From the NCBI GenBank assembly GCA_028690445.1, contig JAQVBE010000002.1, positions 62,001-126,000 on the forward strand: a stretch of 64,000 nucleotides of DNA. The letters run 5' to 3'. A program made the translations under genes and the position numbers. The DNA comes from Aliarcobacter sp. (GTDB lineage: Bacteria > Campylobacterota > Campylobacteria > Campylobacterales > Arcobacteraceae). Positions 1 through 9,040 of the stretch are shown here, piece after piece. The notes below the pieces were generated by a model. The model saw nothing but the letters and a program-made list of their open reading frames with translations, searched no databases and was not told where the DNA came from. The stretch's first letter is position 1. Each line of letters opens with the position of its first letter.

Positions 1-274
1 TGTTTTAGCTAACATTACTGAATTTGGAGCAACTCCAATGTTCACAACTGAAGAATTAGCTTCTGTAGGAATTGATATGGTTCTTTACCCATTATCTGCA
101 TTTAGAGCAATGAATAAAGCTGCACTTGCAGTTTACCAAGAATTAAAAGACAAAGGTACGCAAGAGGGTGTTCTTGACACTATGCAAACAAGAATGGAAT
201 TATACGATATGTTAAATTACCATGCTTATGAGCAAAAAATGGATGAATTATTTTCAAAAGGTAAAGCTAAATAA
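1..274 (+). CDS. prpB: 2-methylisocitrate lyase PrpB, C-terminal fragment
   Basis: This is the 3' end of an open frame that enters from the left edge; about 90 codons are visible. PrpB splits 2-methylisocitrate into pyruvate and succinate, the last step of the methylcitrate cycle for propionate oxidation, in the cytoplasm. The visible part holds the motif [11 protein letters not shown] followed by [14 protein letters not shown] and [10 protein letters not shown], which match the C-terminal third of the ICL/PEP mutase-type PrpB family closely. The catalytic core lies outside the window. It is 52 bp upstream of prpC with no terminator between, so the two are probably cotranscribed. The first ATG in this stretch (position 38) is internal, not a start. 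Confidence 0.93.
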   Translation, partial: VLANITEFGATPMFTTEELASVGIDMVLYPLSAFRAMNKAALAVYQELKDKGTQEGVLDTMQTRMELYDMLNYHAYEQKMDELFSKGKAK

Positions 275-326
275 TTTTAGCTTTACAAAAAAACAAAATT
301 TGAATAAATAAAACTAAGGAGAAAAT

Positions 327-1481
327 ATGAGTACTGAAACAACTTCGGGATTTAAACCAAAAAAATCTGTTGCACTATCTGGGACTTCTGCTGGAAATAC
401 AGCTCTTTGTTCAGTTGGAAAAAGTGGAAATGACTTACATTATAGAGGATATGATATTTTAGAATTTGCTGATAAAGCTGAATTTGAAGAAATTGCATAC
501 TTAATTGTACATGAGAAATTACCAAATAAAGCAGAATTAGCAGCTTATAAAACTAAACTTAGATCTTACAGAGATATTCCTCAAGGTGTTAAAATAGCTC
601 TTGAGCAATTACCAAAAACTTGTCATCCAATGGATGTTATGAGAACTGGTTGCTCAGTACTTGGCGCTTTAAACCAAGAAAAAGAAGAACATCCAAAAAA
701 TGAAGCTCAAGATATTATTGATAGATTAATGGGATCATTTTCTTCAATTTTATTATACTGGTACCACTTTGCATATAATGGAAAAAGAATTGATGTTGTA
801 ACTGATGATGATACTGTTGGTGGACATTTCTTACATTTATTACATGGTGAAAAACCAAGAGAATCTTGGGTTAAAGCTATGCATGTATCTTTAATTCTTT
901 ACGCAGAACATGAATTTAATGCATCAACATTTACTTCAAGAGTAATTGCTGGTACAAATTCTGATATGTATTCTTGTATTACAGGTTCAATCGGAGCTTT
1001 AAGAGGTCCAAAACATGGTGGAGCTAATGAAGTTGCATTTAGAATTCAAGAAAGATATTCTTCAGCTGATGAAGCAGAAAAAGATATCAAAGAAAGAATG
1101 GCAAAAAAAGAGATTATTATCGGATTTGGACACCCTGTTTATACTATTTGTGACCCAAGAAACGTAGTAATTAAAAAAGTTGCTAAAGATTTATCTGAAG
1201 AAAATAAAAATATGTTAATGTATGATGTTGCTGAAAGAATTGAAACAATCATGTGGGAACAAAAGAAAATGTTCCCAAATCTTGACTGGTTCTCTGCTGT
1301 TTCTTATAACCAAATGGGAATTCCAACAGATATGTTTACTCCAATATTCATTATCTCTAGAGTTACTGGATGGGGAGCTCACGTAATTGAACAAAGAGAA
1401 GATGGAAAAATCATTAGACCATCAGCTACTTATACAGGACCTGAAGGTTTAAAATTTACTCTTTTAGAAGATAGAGCGTAA
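327..1481 (+). CDS. prpC: 2-methylcitrate synthase PrpC
   Basis: PrpC condenses propionyl-CoA with oxaloacetate to 2-methylcitrate in the cytoplasm. The 384-residue length is typical of PrpC and shorter than the 428-residue citrate synthase at 43821-45107. Citrate-synthase family catalytic residues are visible: His230 in KHGGANE, His269 in GFGHPVY and Asp320 in NLDWFSA. The start has a good AAGGAG sequence 6-11 bases upstream of the ATG. It lies between prpB and acnD, which is the expected methylcitrate context and separates it from GltA. A hairpin follows the stop (1545-1571), so part of the transcription may end before acnD. Confidence 0.95.
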   Translation: MSTETTSGFKPKKSVALSGTSAGNTALCSVGKSGNDLHYRGYDILEFADKAEFEEIAYLIVHEKLPNKAELAAYKTKLRSYRDIPQGVKIALEQLPKTCHPMDVMRTGCSVLGALNQEKEEHPKNEAQDIIDRLMGSFSSILLYWYHFAYNGKRIDVVTDDDTVGGHFLHLLHGEKPRESWVKAMHVSLILYAEHEFNASTFTSRVIAGTNSDMYSCITGSIGALRGPKHGGANEVAFRIQERYSSADEAEKDIKERMAKKEIIIGFGHPVYTICDPRNVVIKKVAKDLSEENKNMLMYDVAERIETIMWEQKKMFPNLDWFSAVSYNQMGIPTDMFTPIFIISRVTGWGAHVIEQREDGKIIRPSATYTGPEGLKFTLLEDRA

Positions 1482-1525
1482 TTATTCTTTAAATAAATTT
1501 GAAGAAATTTATTTAACTTAACAGT

Positions 1526-1573
1526 GCTAATTTTTAGCGAAATAAAAGGATGGGAGAAATTCCATCCTTTTTT
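1526..1573 (+). terminator. two hairpins between prpC and acnD, the second terminator-like
   Basis: A small GCTAA/TTAGC hairpin (1526-1538) is followed by a 9-10 bp stem AAAAGGATGG/CCATCCTTTT (1545-1571, loop GAGAAATT) that ends in a T run. This looks like a rho-independent terminator or attenuator located 26 bases before the acnD start, so it may tune the ratio of prpBC to acnD-prpF transcripts. Confidence 0.6.
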
Positions 1574-1599
1574 AAAATTAAAATATACGGATATAAAAA

Positions 1600-4200
1600 A
1601 TGACAAACGAAAAATATCTTAAAGACCTTGCAGGTGTTGATGGTGTTAAATATTATGATGTAAAATCAGCAGTAGAAGATATTACTCCTGGTTCATTTGC
1701 AAAATTAAACTACACTTCAAGAGTATTAGCAGAAAACTTAATTAGAAAATGTCCTAGTGAAGATTTAAAAGATTCATTAGTTCAATTAATTGAAAAAAGA
1801 ACAGACAAAGATTTCCCTTGGTTCCCATCAAGAGTTATTTGTCACGATATTTTAGGACTTACAGCTTTCGTTGACCTTGCTGGTTTAAGAGAAGCAGTTG
1901 CACTTGGTGGAGGAGATCCTCAAAAAGTAAATCCTGTTGTTCCAACTCAATTAATCGTTGACCACTCACTAGCTGTTGAGTGTGGTGGATTTGATCCAGA
2001 TGCTTTCCAAAAAAATAGAGATATTGAAGATAGAAGAAATGCAGATAGATTCCACTTTATTAACTGGACTAAAGAAGCATTTAATAATGTTGACGTTATT
2101 CCTCCAGGTAATGGAATCATGCACCAAATCAACCTTGAAAAAATGTCTCCAGTTGTTCACAATATCGATGGTATTGCATCTCCTGATACATTAGTAGGAA
2201 CTGACTCTCATACTCCTCACGTTGATGCACTTGGTGTTATTGCTGTTGGTGTTGGTGGATTAGAAGCTGAAAATGTTATGTTAGGAAATCCCTCTTATAT
2301 GAGGGTTCCAGAAATCATTGGTGTTAATATCACTGGTGTTAGAGCTCCTGGAATTACAGCAACTGATATTGCACTTTCTATGACTTCATATTTAAGAGAT
2401 AACAATGTTATTTCTGCTTACTTAGAATTCTTTGGAACGGGTATTAAATATCTTGATTTAGGAGATAGAGCAACTATTTCTAATATGACTCCTGAGTATG
2501 GTGCAAGTGCTGCGATGTTTGCTATTGATGACAAAACTATTGATTATTTAAAAATAACTGGTAGAGAAGCAAAACAAGTTAAATTAGTAGAAGCTTATGC
2601 TAAAGCAAATGGTTTATGGGCTGATGCTTTTGAACATGCTACTTATGCTAGAACTATTGAATTTGATTTATCAACAGTTACAAGAACATTAGCGGGTCCA
2701 TCTCAACCTCATAAATTACTTCCTGTTTCAACTTTAGAAGCAGCAGGAATTTCTAAACATATTACAATTTCTAATGATGTTATGCCTGATGGTGCTGTTT
2801 TAATTGCAGCAATTACTTCATGTACAAATACATCAAACCCAAGAAATGTTGTTGCAGCTGGATTATTAGCTAAAAAAGCAAATGAACTTGGATTAACAAG
2901 AAAACCATGGGTTAAATCTTCATTAGCACCAGGTTCAAAAGTAGCTGAATTATATTTAAAAGAATCTGGATTATTAAGCGAACTTGAAAAATTAGGATTT
3001 GGTATCGTAGGATTTGCTTGTACTACTTGTAATGGTATGTCAGGTGATTTAGATCCAAAAATTCAACAAGCTGCAGCTGAGTCTGGTGTTTATACAACAG
3101 CTGTATTATCTGGAAACAGAAACTTTGATGGAAGAATCCATCCATTTATTAAAGAAGCATTCTTAGCATCTCCTCCACTTGTAATTGCTTATGCACTTGC
3201 TGGAAGTATCAGATTTAATATTGAAACTGATGTTTTAGGAAAAGATAAAAATGGAAATGATATTAGATTAAAAGATTTATGGCCAAGTGATGCTGAAATT
3301 GATGCTGTTGTAAGTACTGCTGTTAAACCTGAAATGTTTGCTGCAATTTATGACCCAATGTTTGCAAGAAATGCTTTAGCTGGAATTAAAGTAGATCCAT
3401 TCTATAAATGGAATACAAAATCAACATATATTAACAAACCTCCTTATTGGGAAGATGAATATATGCAAATGCCAGCGTTGAAAAACATGAGACCATTAGG
3501 TGTATTCCCTAATGATATTACAACAGACCACTTATCTCCATCAAATGCAATTTTACCAACATCAGCGTCTGGTGAATATTGTTTAAAAATGGGATTACCT
3601 GTTGAAGATTTAAACTCATATGCAACACATAGAGGGGATCATCATACTGCTTCAAGAGCTACACTAGCAAATCCAAAATTATTTAACGAAATGGTTAAAG
3701 ATGAAAATGGAAAAGTTAAACAAGGTTCATTAACAAAAATTATGCCTGAGGGTGTTGAGTCAAGAATGTGGGAAGCAATAGAAACTTACACAACTAGAAA
3801 ACAACCTTTAATTATCATTGCTGGAACTAACTATGGTCAAGGATCTTCAAGAGACTGGGCTGCAAAAGGTGTTAGACTTGCAGGTGTTGAAGTTTTAATT
3901 GCAGAATCTATTGAAAGAATTCACAGAACAAACTTAGTTGGAATGGGTGTTTTACCATTACAATTTAAAAAAGGTGATACAAGACATACTTATGCTATTG
4001 ATGGAACAGAAACATTTGACATCGTGGGTGACATTACTCCAAGATGTGATTTAACAGTTGTTATGACAAGAGCAAATGGTGAAAAAGTTGAATTCCAAGT
4101 TATTTGTAGATTAGATACAACTGCAGAAGTTGATGTTTACAAAAATGGTGGTATTTTACAAAAATTCGCTAAAGATGTTATTGCATCTTCAAAAAAATAA
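1600..4200 (+). CDS. acnD: Fe/S-dependent 2-methylcitrate dehydratase AcnD
   Basis: AcnD is an aconitase-superfamily enzyme that dehydrates 2-methylcitrate to 2-methyl-aconitate, which PrpF then isomerises; together they replace PrpD. The 866-residue chain has the aconitase [4Fe-4S] ligands Cys408 in SCTNTS and Cys474/Cys477 in CTTCNG, the substrate motif GTDSHTPHVDALG (about 200-212), and the C-terminal swivel-domain motif GSSRDWAAKG. Placement directly between prpC and prpF is what separates AcnD from housekeeping AcnA or AcnB; on sequence alone AcnA would be the alternative. The ATG follows an AT-rich leader with only a weak ribosome-binding site (ATACGGAT), a few bases after the prpC-side hairpin. 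Confidence 0.9.
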   Translation: MTNEKYLKDLAGVDGVKYYDVKSAVEDITPGSFAKLNYTSRVLAENLIRKCPSEDLKDSLVQLIEKRTDKDFPWFPSRVICHDILGLTAFVDLAGLREAVALGGGDPQKVNPVVPTQLIVDHSLAVECGGFDPDAFQKNRDIEDRRNADRFHFINWTKEAFNNVDVIPPGNGIMHQINLEKMSPVVHNIDGIASPDTLVGTDSHTPHVDALGVIAVGVGGLEAENVMLGNPSYMRVPEIIGVNITGVRAPGITATDIALSMTSYLRDNNVISAYLEFFGTGIKYLDLGDRATISNMTPEYGASAAMFAIDDKTIDYLKITGREAKQVKLVEAYAKANGLWADAFEHATYARTIEFDLSTVTRTLAGPSQPHKLLPVSTLEAAGISKHITISNDVMPDGAVLIAAITSCTNTSNPRNVVAAGLLAKKANELGLTRKPWVKSSLAPGSKVAELYLKESGLLSELEKLGFGIVGFACTTCNGMSGDLDPKIQQAAAESGVYTTAVLSGNRNFDGRIHPFIKEAFLASPPLVIAYALAGSIRFNIETDVLGKDKNGNDIRLKDLWPSDAEIDAVVSTAVKPEMFAAIYDPMFARNALAGIKVDPFYKWNTKSTYINKPPYWEDEYMQMPALKNMRPLGVFPNDITTDHLSPSNAILPTSASGEYCLKMGLPVEDLNSYATHRGDHHTASRATLANPKLFNEMVKDENGKVKQGSLTKIMPEGVESRMWEAIETYTTRKQPLIIIAGTNYGQGSSRDWAAKGVRLAGVEVLIAESIERIHRTNLVGMGVLPLQFKKGDTRHTYAIDGTETFDIVGDITPRCDLTVVMTRANGEKVEFQVICRLDTTAEVDVYKNGGILQKFAKDVIASSKK

Positions 4201-4204
4201 ATAT

Positions 4205-4277
4205 CTAAAGAGCTTTTTGCTCTTTAGAATTTTCTAAAACTATTTAAAGAAATCCTAAGATTTTTTTAAATAGTTTT
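4205..4277 (+). terminator. tandem hairpins between acnD and prpF
   Basis: Directly after the acnD stop lies a perfect 9 bp stem CTAAAGAGC/GCTCTTTAG with loop TTTTT (4205-4227). It is followed by a perfect 13 bp stem AAAACTATTTAAA/TTTAAATAGTTTT (4236-4248 with 4265-4277, loop 16). Neither ends in a long T tract before the prpF ribosome-binding site, so they could be partial terminators, mRNA-stabilising 3' structures, or part of a prpF leader. Confidence 0.55.
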
Positions 4278-4299
4278 ATCAAATATTTAAAGGAAAAAC

Positions 4300-5478
4300 A
4301 TGAGTAATTACGAGCCACAATTTAAAGTTAAAGCAACATATATGAGAGGTGGAACTTCTAAAGGTACATTCTTTAATATTGCTGATTTACCAAAAGAAGC
4401 ACAAGAAAATCCAGCAAAAAGAGATAAATTACTTCAAAGAATCGTAGGAAGTCCTGATGTTTACAAACAACAAATGGATGGTATGGGAGGAGCAACTTCA
4501 TCTACTTCTAAAGCTATCTTGGTTGGGAAAAGTTCTGTTGCTAATCATGATGTAGATTACTATTTCTGCCAAGTTGCTATTGATAAAGATTTTGTTGATA
4601 TGAGCGGAAACTGTGGAAATTTATCAAGTGCAGTTGGTCCTTTTGCTATTAAAGAAGGTTTAGTTGATAATGTACCTGAAAATGGTGTTTGTTGTGTAAG
4701 AATTTGGCAAGCAAATATCAAAAAAACTATTTTATGTTATGTAAAAATGGAAAATGGAATGGTTAAAGAAATGGGTGACTACTATATCGATGGTGTTGCT
4801 TTCCCAGCTGAAGAAATTGTTTTAGAATTTGCTGAACCTGTTGACCCTTCTGAAGAATTATTCCCAACTGGAAATTTAGTAGATGATTTAGAAGTTCCAG
4901 GAATTGGTACATTTAAAGCAACTATGATAACTGCTGGTATTCCTACTTGTTTTGTTAATGCTGCTGATATTGGATACAAAGGAACTGAACTTCAAGGTGA
5001 TATTAACTCAGATGCAGAAGCATTAGCACGATTTGAAACAATTAGATCTTATGCTGCATTAAAAATGGGTTTAATTTCTGATTTAAAAGAAGCAGAAACT
5101 AGACAACACACTCCAAAAATTGCATTTGTAGCACCTGCAAGTGATTTTACTACTTCAAGTGGTAAAGAAGTTAAAGCGAGTGAAATAGATTTACACGTAA
5201 GAGCATTATCTATGCAAAAATTACACCATGCTATGATGGGAACAGCTTCAGTTGCTATTGGTGTTGCTGCTTGTATTGAAGGTACTTTAGTAAACATTGC
5301 AGCTGGTGGTGGAGAAAAATCTGCTGTTGAATTTGGACATCCATCAGGAACTTTGAAAGTGGGTGCCGTTATTCAAAAAGAAAATGGTAAATTTATAGTT
5401 GACAAAGCTACTATGAGTAGAAGTGCAAGAATTATTATGGAAGGTCATGTACATGTTCCAGCAGGAACTATAAACTAA
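4300..5478 (+). CDS. prpF: 2-methylaconitate cis-trans isomerase PrpF
   Basis: PrpF isomerises the AcnD product (trans- to cis-2-methylaconitate) so that aconitase can hydrate it. The 392-residue length is family-typical. The N-terminal motif MRGGTSKGTFF (residues 15-25) and the GNCGNLSSAVGPFA segment (about 106-119) are signatures of this diaminopimelate-epimerase-fold family. An AAAGGA sequence precedes the ATG by 5 bases. It is the last gene of the prp cluster and is closed by a strong terminator at 5511-5537. No prpD is visible, which agrees with an AcnD-PrpF route. Confidence 0.93.
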   Translation: MSNYEPQFKVKATYMRGGTSKGTFFNIADLPKEAQENPAKRDKLLQRIVGSPDVYKQQMDGMGGATSSTSKAILVGKSSVANHDVDYYFCQVAIDKDFVDMSGNCGNLSSAVGPFAIKEGLVDNVPENGVCCVRIWQANIKKTILCYVKMENGMVKEMGDYYIDGVAFPAEEIVLEFAEPVDPSEELFPTGNLVDDLEVPGIGTFKATMITAGIPTCFVNAADIGYKGTELQGDINSDAEALARFETIRSYAALKMGLISDLKEAETRQHTPKIAFVAPASDFTTSSGKEVKASEIDLHVRALSMQKLHHAMMGTASVAIGVAACIEGTLVNIAAGGGEKSAVEFGHPSGTLKVGAVIQKENGKFIVDKATMSRSARIIMEGHVHVPAGTIN

Positions 5479-5510
5479 TAGTTACTTTTTACTATTAAAC
5501 TCAATAAAAG

Positions 5511-5537
5511 AAGTCTAGATTAAAACTAGACTTTTTT
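5511..5537 (+). terminator. rho-independent terminator after prpF
   Basis: Stem AAGTCTAG/CTAGACTT (5511-5518 with 5526-5533), 7-base loop, followed by a run of T. It closes the prp cluster. Confidence 0.85.
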
Positions 5538-5601
5538 TATCCTCTAATTATCAATATTATGTTATCATTCGCCTAATAAAATTTAGGAGATAAGTAATAT
5601 A

Positions 5602-6606
5602 GTGGATAATTCATTTAAATTTAATCCGTATGAAGCCCTAAAATCAATACTTGAAATAACTTCTTATCATACTGGTGATGAATTTATAGAACACACAGCA
5701 ATTGAAATCAAAAAATTATTCCAAGCGGATTTAGTATATATAACTAAAGCTATAGACTTTAATCCCACAACTAAAGTAAAAATTTTATATTCTACGAATG
5801 ACAAAGTTCCCAATATTATAGATTTAAATGGAATTCCAGGAAAGTTTGTTTTTGATAATAAAATTATAAAAATAAAAGAACATGTAAAATATAACTTTTT
5901 AGATTTACTAGATGAAAAATTTGAAAGCTTTTATGGAATTCCTATAACTGATGGAAAAGATATTTGCGTAGGACACATCGCAATTTATTCTAAATTAGTC
6001 AGAGAATTACCAGAAGAGATAAATGATATTGCATTAATATACTCAAGAAAAATTGAAAGAGAAACAAGAAGAATAGAGCTTGAAAAAGAGAATCAAATAA
6101 TTAGAAATCAATTACAAGAATTAACTATTACAGATACTTTAACTTCTTTATATAATAGAAGATATTTTGCAAAAGTTTGTTCTACTATTTTTGCACAAGT
6201 AAATAGAGATTCTATAAAAGCAACTTTAGCATATATTGATATAGACAATTTCAAAAGTATAAATGATAAATTTGGGCATGAAGGTGGAGATGAAGTATTA
6301 AAATATTTCGCTGAAATATTATTAGAACATACAAGAAAAGGTATAGATTTTGTATTTAGACTAGGTGGTGAAGAGTTTTGTGTAATTAGTATTGATAATT
6401 CTCTTGAAAGTGCAAATGAGCATATGAATAGAATTATGAACATAACTTTGGATAAATTTTCATCAACAAGATTTGGTAAAATAACTCTTAGTATTGGAAT
6501 AGTTGAATTTGATAAAAAATTCAGTTCTTATGATGAAATTTTGAGTCTTGCTGATAAAAAAATGTATGAAGCTAAAAAAAGTGGTAAAAACGCAATAGTA
6601 AAATAA
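5602..6606 (+). CDS. GAF-like sensor diguanylate cyclase (GGDEF)
   Basis: Predicted cytosolic c-di-GMP synthase of 334 residues with no membrane segment. Residues about 15-150 look like a GAF-type sensory domain. A short charged helix (about 150-175) links it to a GGDEF domain starting at DTLTSLYNRRYF. The active-site motif is GGEEF (255-259) and the metal-binding IDIDNFK segment is present, so it is probably catalytic. The allosteric I-site position five residues before GGEEF reads KGID, not RxxD, so product inhibition may be weak. The start is GTG with AGGAG 12 bases upstream. The stop codon lies inside the bidirectional hairpin 6597-6626. The ligand of the sensory domain is unknown. Confidence 0.85.
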   Translation: MDNSFKFNPYEALKSILEITSYHTGDEFIEHTAIEIKKLFQADLVYITKAIDFNPTTKVKILYSTNDKVPNIIDLNGIPGKFVFDNKIIKIKEHVKYNFLDLLDEKFESFYGIPITDGKDICVGHIAIYSKLVRELPEEINDIALIYSRKIERETRRIELEKENQIIRNQLQELTITDTLTSLYNRRYFAKVCSTIFAQVNRDSIKATLAYIDIDNFKSINDKFGHEGGDEVLKYFAEILLEHTRKGIDFVFRLGGEEFCVISIDNSLESANEHMNRIMNITLDKFSSTRFGKITLSIGIVEFDKKFSSYDEILSLADKKMYEAKKSGKNAIVK

Positions 6607-6626
6607 GAAAAAATTCTTATTTTACT
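6597..6626. terminator. bidirectional terminator between convergent genes
   Basis: A perfect 13 bp inverted repeat AGTAAAATAAGAA/TTCTTATTTTACT (6597-6609 with 6614-6626, loop AAAA) spans the stop codons of both converging genes. Confidence 0.8.
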
Positions 6627-7159
6627 AAACTTGAAATTTCTTTGAAACAAGGATTTTTTGCATTTAGAGTTAATTCAAAAAGTAAAGATTCATAAGTTGT
6701 AGGAATTACTCCTGCTTGAACTAATCTATTAATTGCTATATCTGTATCTTTTTGTTTTCTTGAAGTACAACAATCAGTAACTAAAACAACTTCAAATCCG
6801 CCCTCAAGTAAATCAATACAAGTTTGTAATACACAAACGTGAGTTTCAATTCCAGCAACTATTACAACTTTTTTATCTGTTGTATTTATAGCTTCAATAG
6901 TTTCTTCATTTTTATAACAAGAAAAAGTTGTTTTTTCAAAGTGTGGATACTCTTTTACTAACTCATTTAAAGATGGTATTGTTTCTCCTATACCTTTTTT
7001 ATATTGTTCATTTATAATAAAAGGAACACTAAGAACTTTTAACCCTTTTATTAATGTAATTAAATTTTTCTCAATCTCATCTTTATTTGTAACATGTGGA
7101 TATAACTTATCTTGAACATCAACTAAACAAAAAAGTGCATCTTCTACATTTATTCTCAT
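6617..7159 (-). CDS. isochorismatase-family cysteine hydrolase
   Basis: A 180-residue protein of the isochorismatase-like fold. The predicted catalytic triad is visible: Asp14 in LVDVQDK, Lys76 in FEKTTFSCY and Cys109 in GIETHVCV; the bond before the ETHVC segment is the usual cis-peptide site. Family members hydrolyse amides such as nicotinamide or isochorismate; the chain is closest in size to YcaC-like hydrolases of unknown substrate. There is no enterobactin or NAD-salvage gene nearby to name the substrate. It ends in the bidirectional hairpin shared with the upstream GGDEF gene and lies 20 bp downstream of hemC, so it may share its transcript. Confidence 0.82.
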   Translation of the reverse strand: MRINVEDALFCLVDVQDKLYPHVTNKDEIEKNLITLIKGLKVLSVPFIINEQYKKGIGETIPSLNELVKEYPHFEKTTFSCYKNEETIEAINTTDKKVVIVAGIETHVCVLQTCIDLLEGGFEVVLVTDCCTSRKQKDTDIAINRLVQAGVIPTTYESLLFELTLNAKNPCFKEISSLVK

Positions 7160-7179
7160 TTTATTTCCCCTTGATTTTA

Positions 7180-8118
7180 TTATTTAAAAGCTAATTTTTC
7201 TGCCCTGTCTAATAACTCTCTTGCACCTTGGTCTATAAAGTTTTGAGCTAATTGCCGACCAGCTTTTTCGTAATCTTTTATACTAACCGTTATATCTTCA
7301 CTTATATAATCACTTCCATCAGGAAGTCCTACAATTGCTTGAATTCTTATTGAATTTTCGTCAATAATAGTAGCTTTTACTCCAATTGGAACTTGGCACC
7401 CACCTTGTAAAGTATCAACAAAACTTCGCTCAATTGTAGATTCTATATGTGCATCATTATCATTTAATACTTTTATTATTTCCAAAACTTTTGGATCATT
7501 TGTTGTTTCAATCCCTAAAGTTGCTTGTCCCATTGATGGAATCATTAAATCAGTTGAAATTGGATTAAAAAATTTAACTTCATTCTCAATTTTTAATTTT
7601 TGAATACCAGTTGCTGCTAAAATAATTGCATCATATTCACCAGCATTTAATTTTGCAATTCTTGTATTGATATTTCCTCTTAAATCTTTAAGTTCAATAT
7701 CAGGTCTTAACATTTTTATTGCCATTCTTCTTCTTAAACTCGTAGTTCCAACAACTGCACCTTGAGGTAAATCATCAATAGAAAAGTATTTATTACTTAA
7801 AAGAGCATCTCTTGGATCAAATCTTTTTGTAACAGCGGCAAGTTGTAAACCATCTTCAAATTGTGTTGGAACATCTTTTAAAGAATGAACAGCTAAATGA
7901 GCAGTTCCCTCAAGCATTGCAACTTCAAGTTCTTTTGTAAAAAGACCTTTACCTCCAATTTTTGCCAAAGGCACATCTAGGATTTTATCACCTTTTGTTA
8001 CAAATTCTTGTAACTCAATTTGCATATCTGGATAATGTTTTTGAAGTAGTGATTTTACATATTCACTTTGCCAAAGTGCAAGTTGACTTCTTCTTGTTGC
8101 TATTACTAATTTTTCCAT
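7180..8118 (-). CDS. hemC: hydroxymethylbilane synthase (porphobilinogen deaminase)
   Basis: HemC polymerises four porphobilinogens to hydroxymethylbilane in haem synthesis. The 312-residue chain has the family features: catalytic Asp82 in HSLKDVPT, the arginine-rich cofactor-binding TSLRRRMAI segment (about 126-134), and Cys241 in LQGGCQVPIG, which carries the dipyrromethane cofactor. The N-terminal IATRRSQLAL motif sets the start. It is 18 bp downstream of the dsbC-like gene and may be cotranscribed with it. Confidence 0.96.
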   Translation of the reverse strand: MEKLVIATRRSQLALWQSEYVKSLLQKHYPDMQIELQEFVTKGDKILDVPLAKIGGKGLFTKELEVAMLEGTAHLAVHSLKDVPTQFEDGLQLAAVTKRFDPRDALLSNKYFSIDDLPQGAVVGTTSLRRRMAIKMLRPDIELKDLRGNINTRIAKLNAGEYDAIILAATGIQKLKIENEVKFFNPISTDLMIPSMGQATLGIETTNDPKVLEIIKVLNDNDAHIESTIERSFVDTLQGGCQVPIGVKATIIDENSIRIQAIVGLPDGSDYISEDITVSIKDYEKAGRQLAQNFIDQGARELLDRAEKLAFK

Positions 8119-8136
8119 ATTACCTTCTTATATAAA

Positions 8137-8976
8137 TTATTTTTTACCTAATGTTTCATATTTAAGTCTAGTAGAATCTTTAACACCATTTATAAATATT
8201 GTTGGTGTTCCTGAAACTAAAACTTCTTCACCCATTGAAATATCTTTTTCAAGAAGTGCATTTATCTCTTTAGCAGAAATTTCTTCTAATTTTATAGATG
8301 TTTTAAATTCTTTATTAAATGCCTCTAAAATTTTCTTTTCATCCACTGATTTAACATCAAAATATTTTTCCCAATCAGTTTCATAAACTTTTAGTTCAAT
8401 ATCCTTTATACCCTTATGTTTTGCTACTTCAACCAATTTTGATAAAGGTGCAGATGCTGGATGAAGAGCCATTAATGGAAAATGATAATAATATAAAGCA
8501 ATGTCATTACTATTTTTATTTACATATTTTATAACATCTGGAACATAATCTTTACAAAATGGACATAATGGATCAGAAAAAATTACAATTTTTTCTTTTG
8601 CATTAGCATTACCAGCAATTAATTTTGATTTATCATGATAATTGTCTGTTAAATTTGGAGTTACTAAATCTTTTAAAGATTTTCCAGTTTCTGAGTCAAT
8701 TAATTCTAATGATATATATTTCCCATCAGAAAAAAGTATATCTTTTGCATTTATATCTCTGCCTTGAACATTTGCTTGAACATCTATAATATAACCATAC
8801 CAACCATTTAATGGTAACTCTTTTTTTGTACTAATTTTTATATCTTTTATTTTTACATTTGGATTTTGTGTTATTCTTTTTTGCTCAAAACTAATAATGT
8901 TTTCATCACTAGAAGCAGCAAATAAAGCACTTGATAATAAAATACTTATTGATAATATTTTTGAAAATTTATTCAT
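8137..8976 (-). CDS. periplasmic thiol:disulfide protein, DsbC/DsbG-like
   Basis: A 279-residue exported protein. Residues 1-20 form a signal peptide ending ALFA/AS. A poorly conserved N-terminal part (about 25-120) is followed by a thioredoxin-fold domain with the active site CPFC (138-141) and the cis-Pro loop GTPTIF near the C terminus. CPFC and the N-terminal extension fit the DsbC/DsbG class or related Campylobacterota thioredoxin proteins that reduce or isomerise periplasmic disulfides. Whether it dimerises through the N-terminal part cannot be told from sequence. It precedes hemC by 18 bp; a link to haem delivery or cytochrome c maturation is possible but only inferred. Confidence 0.8.
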   Translation of the reverse strand: MNKFSKILSISILLSSALFAASSDENIISFEQKRITQNPNVKIKDIKISTKKELPLNGWYGYIIDVQANVQGRDINAKDILFSDGKYISLELIDSETGKSLKDLVTPNLTDNYHDKSKLIAGNANAKEKIVIFSDPLCPFCKDYVPDVIKYVNKNSNDIALYYYHFPLMALHPASAPLSKLVEVAKHKGIKDIELKVYETDWEKYFDVKSVDEKKILEAFNKEFKTSIKLEEISAKEINALLEKDISMGEEVLVSGTPTIFINGVKDSTRLKYETLGKK

Positions 8977-9040
8977 TCATTTTTCCTTTTTAAAGCTGAA
9001 AGATAGTCTATCTATTTAACATTAATAAAAAGTTAATATT

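Noticed and set aside
327..1481. PrpC as a second housekeeping citrate synthase
   Set aside because: Its length and position between prpB and acnD fit methylcitrate synthase; the 428-residue gltA at 43821 fits citrate synthase.
6108..6443. 111-codon frame on the minus strand inside the GGDEF gene
   Set aside because: It overlaps the conserved cyclase domain and shows no motif; it is a shadow frame.
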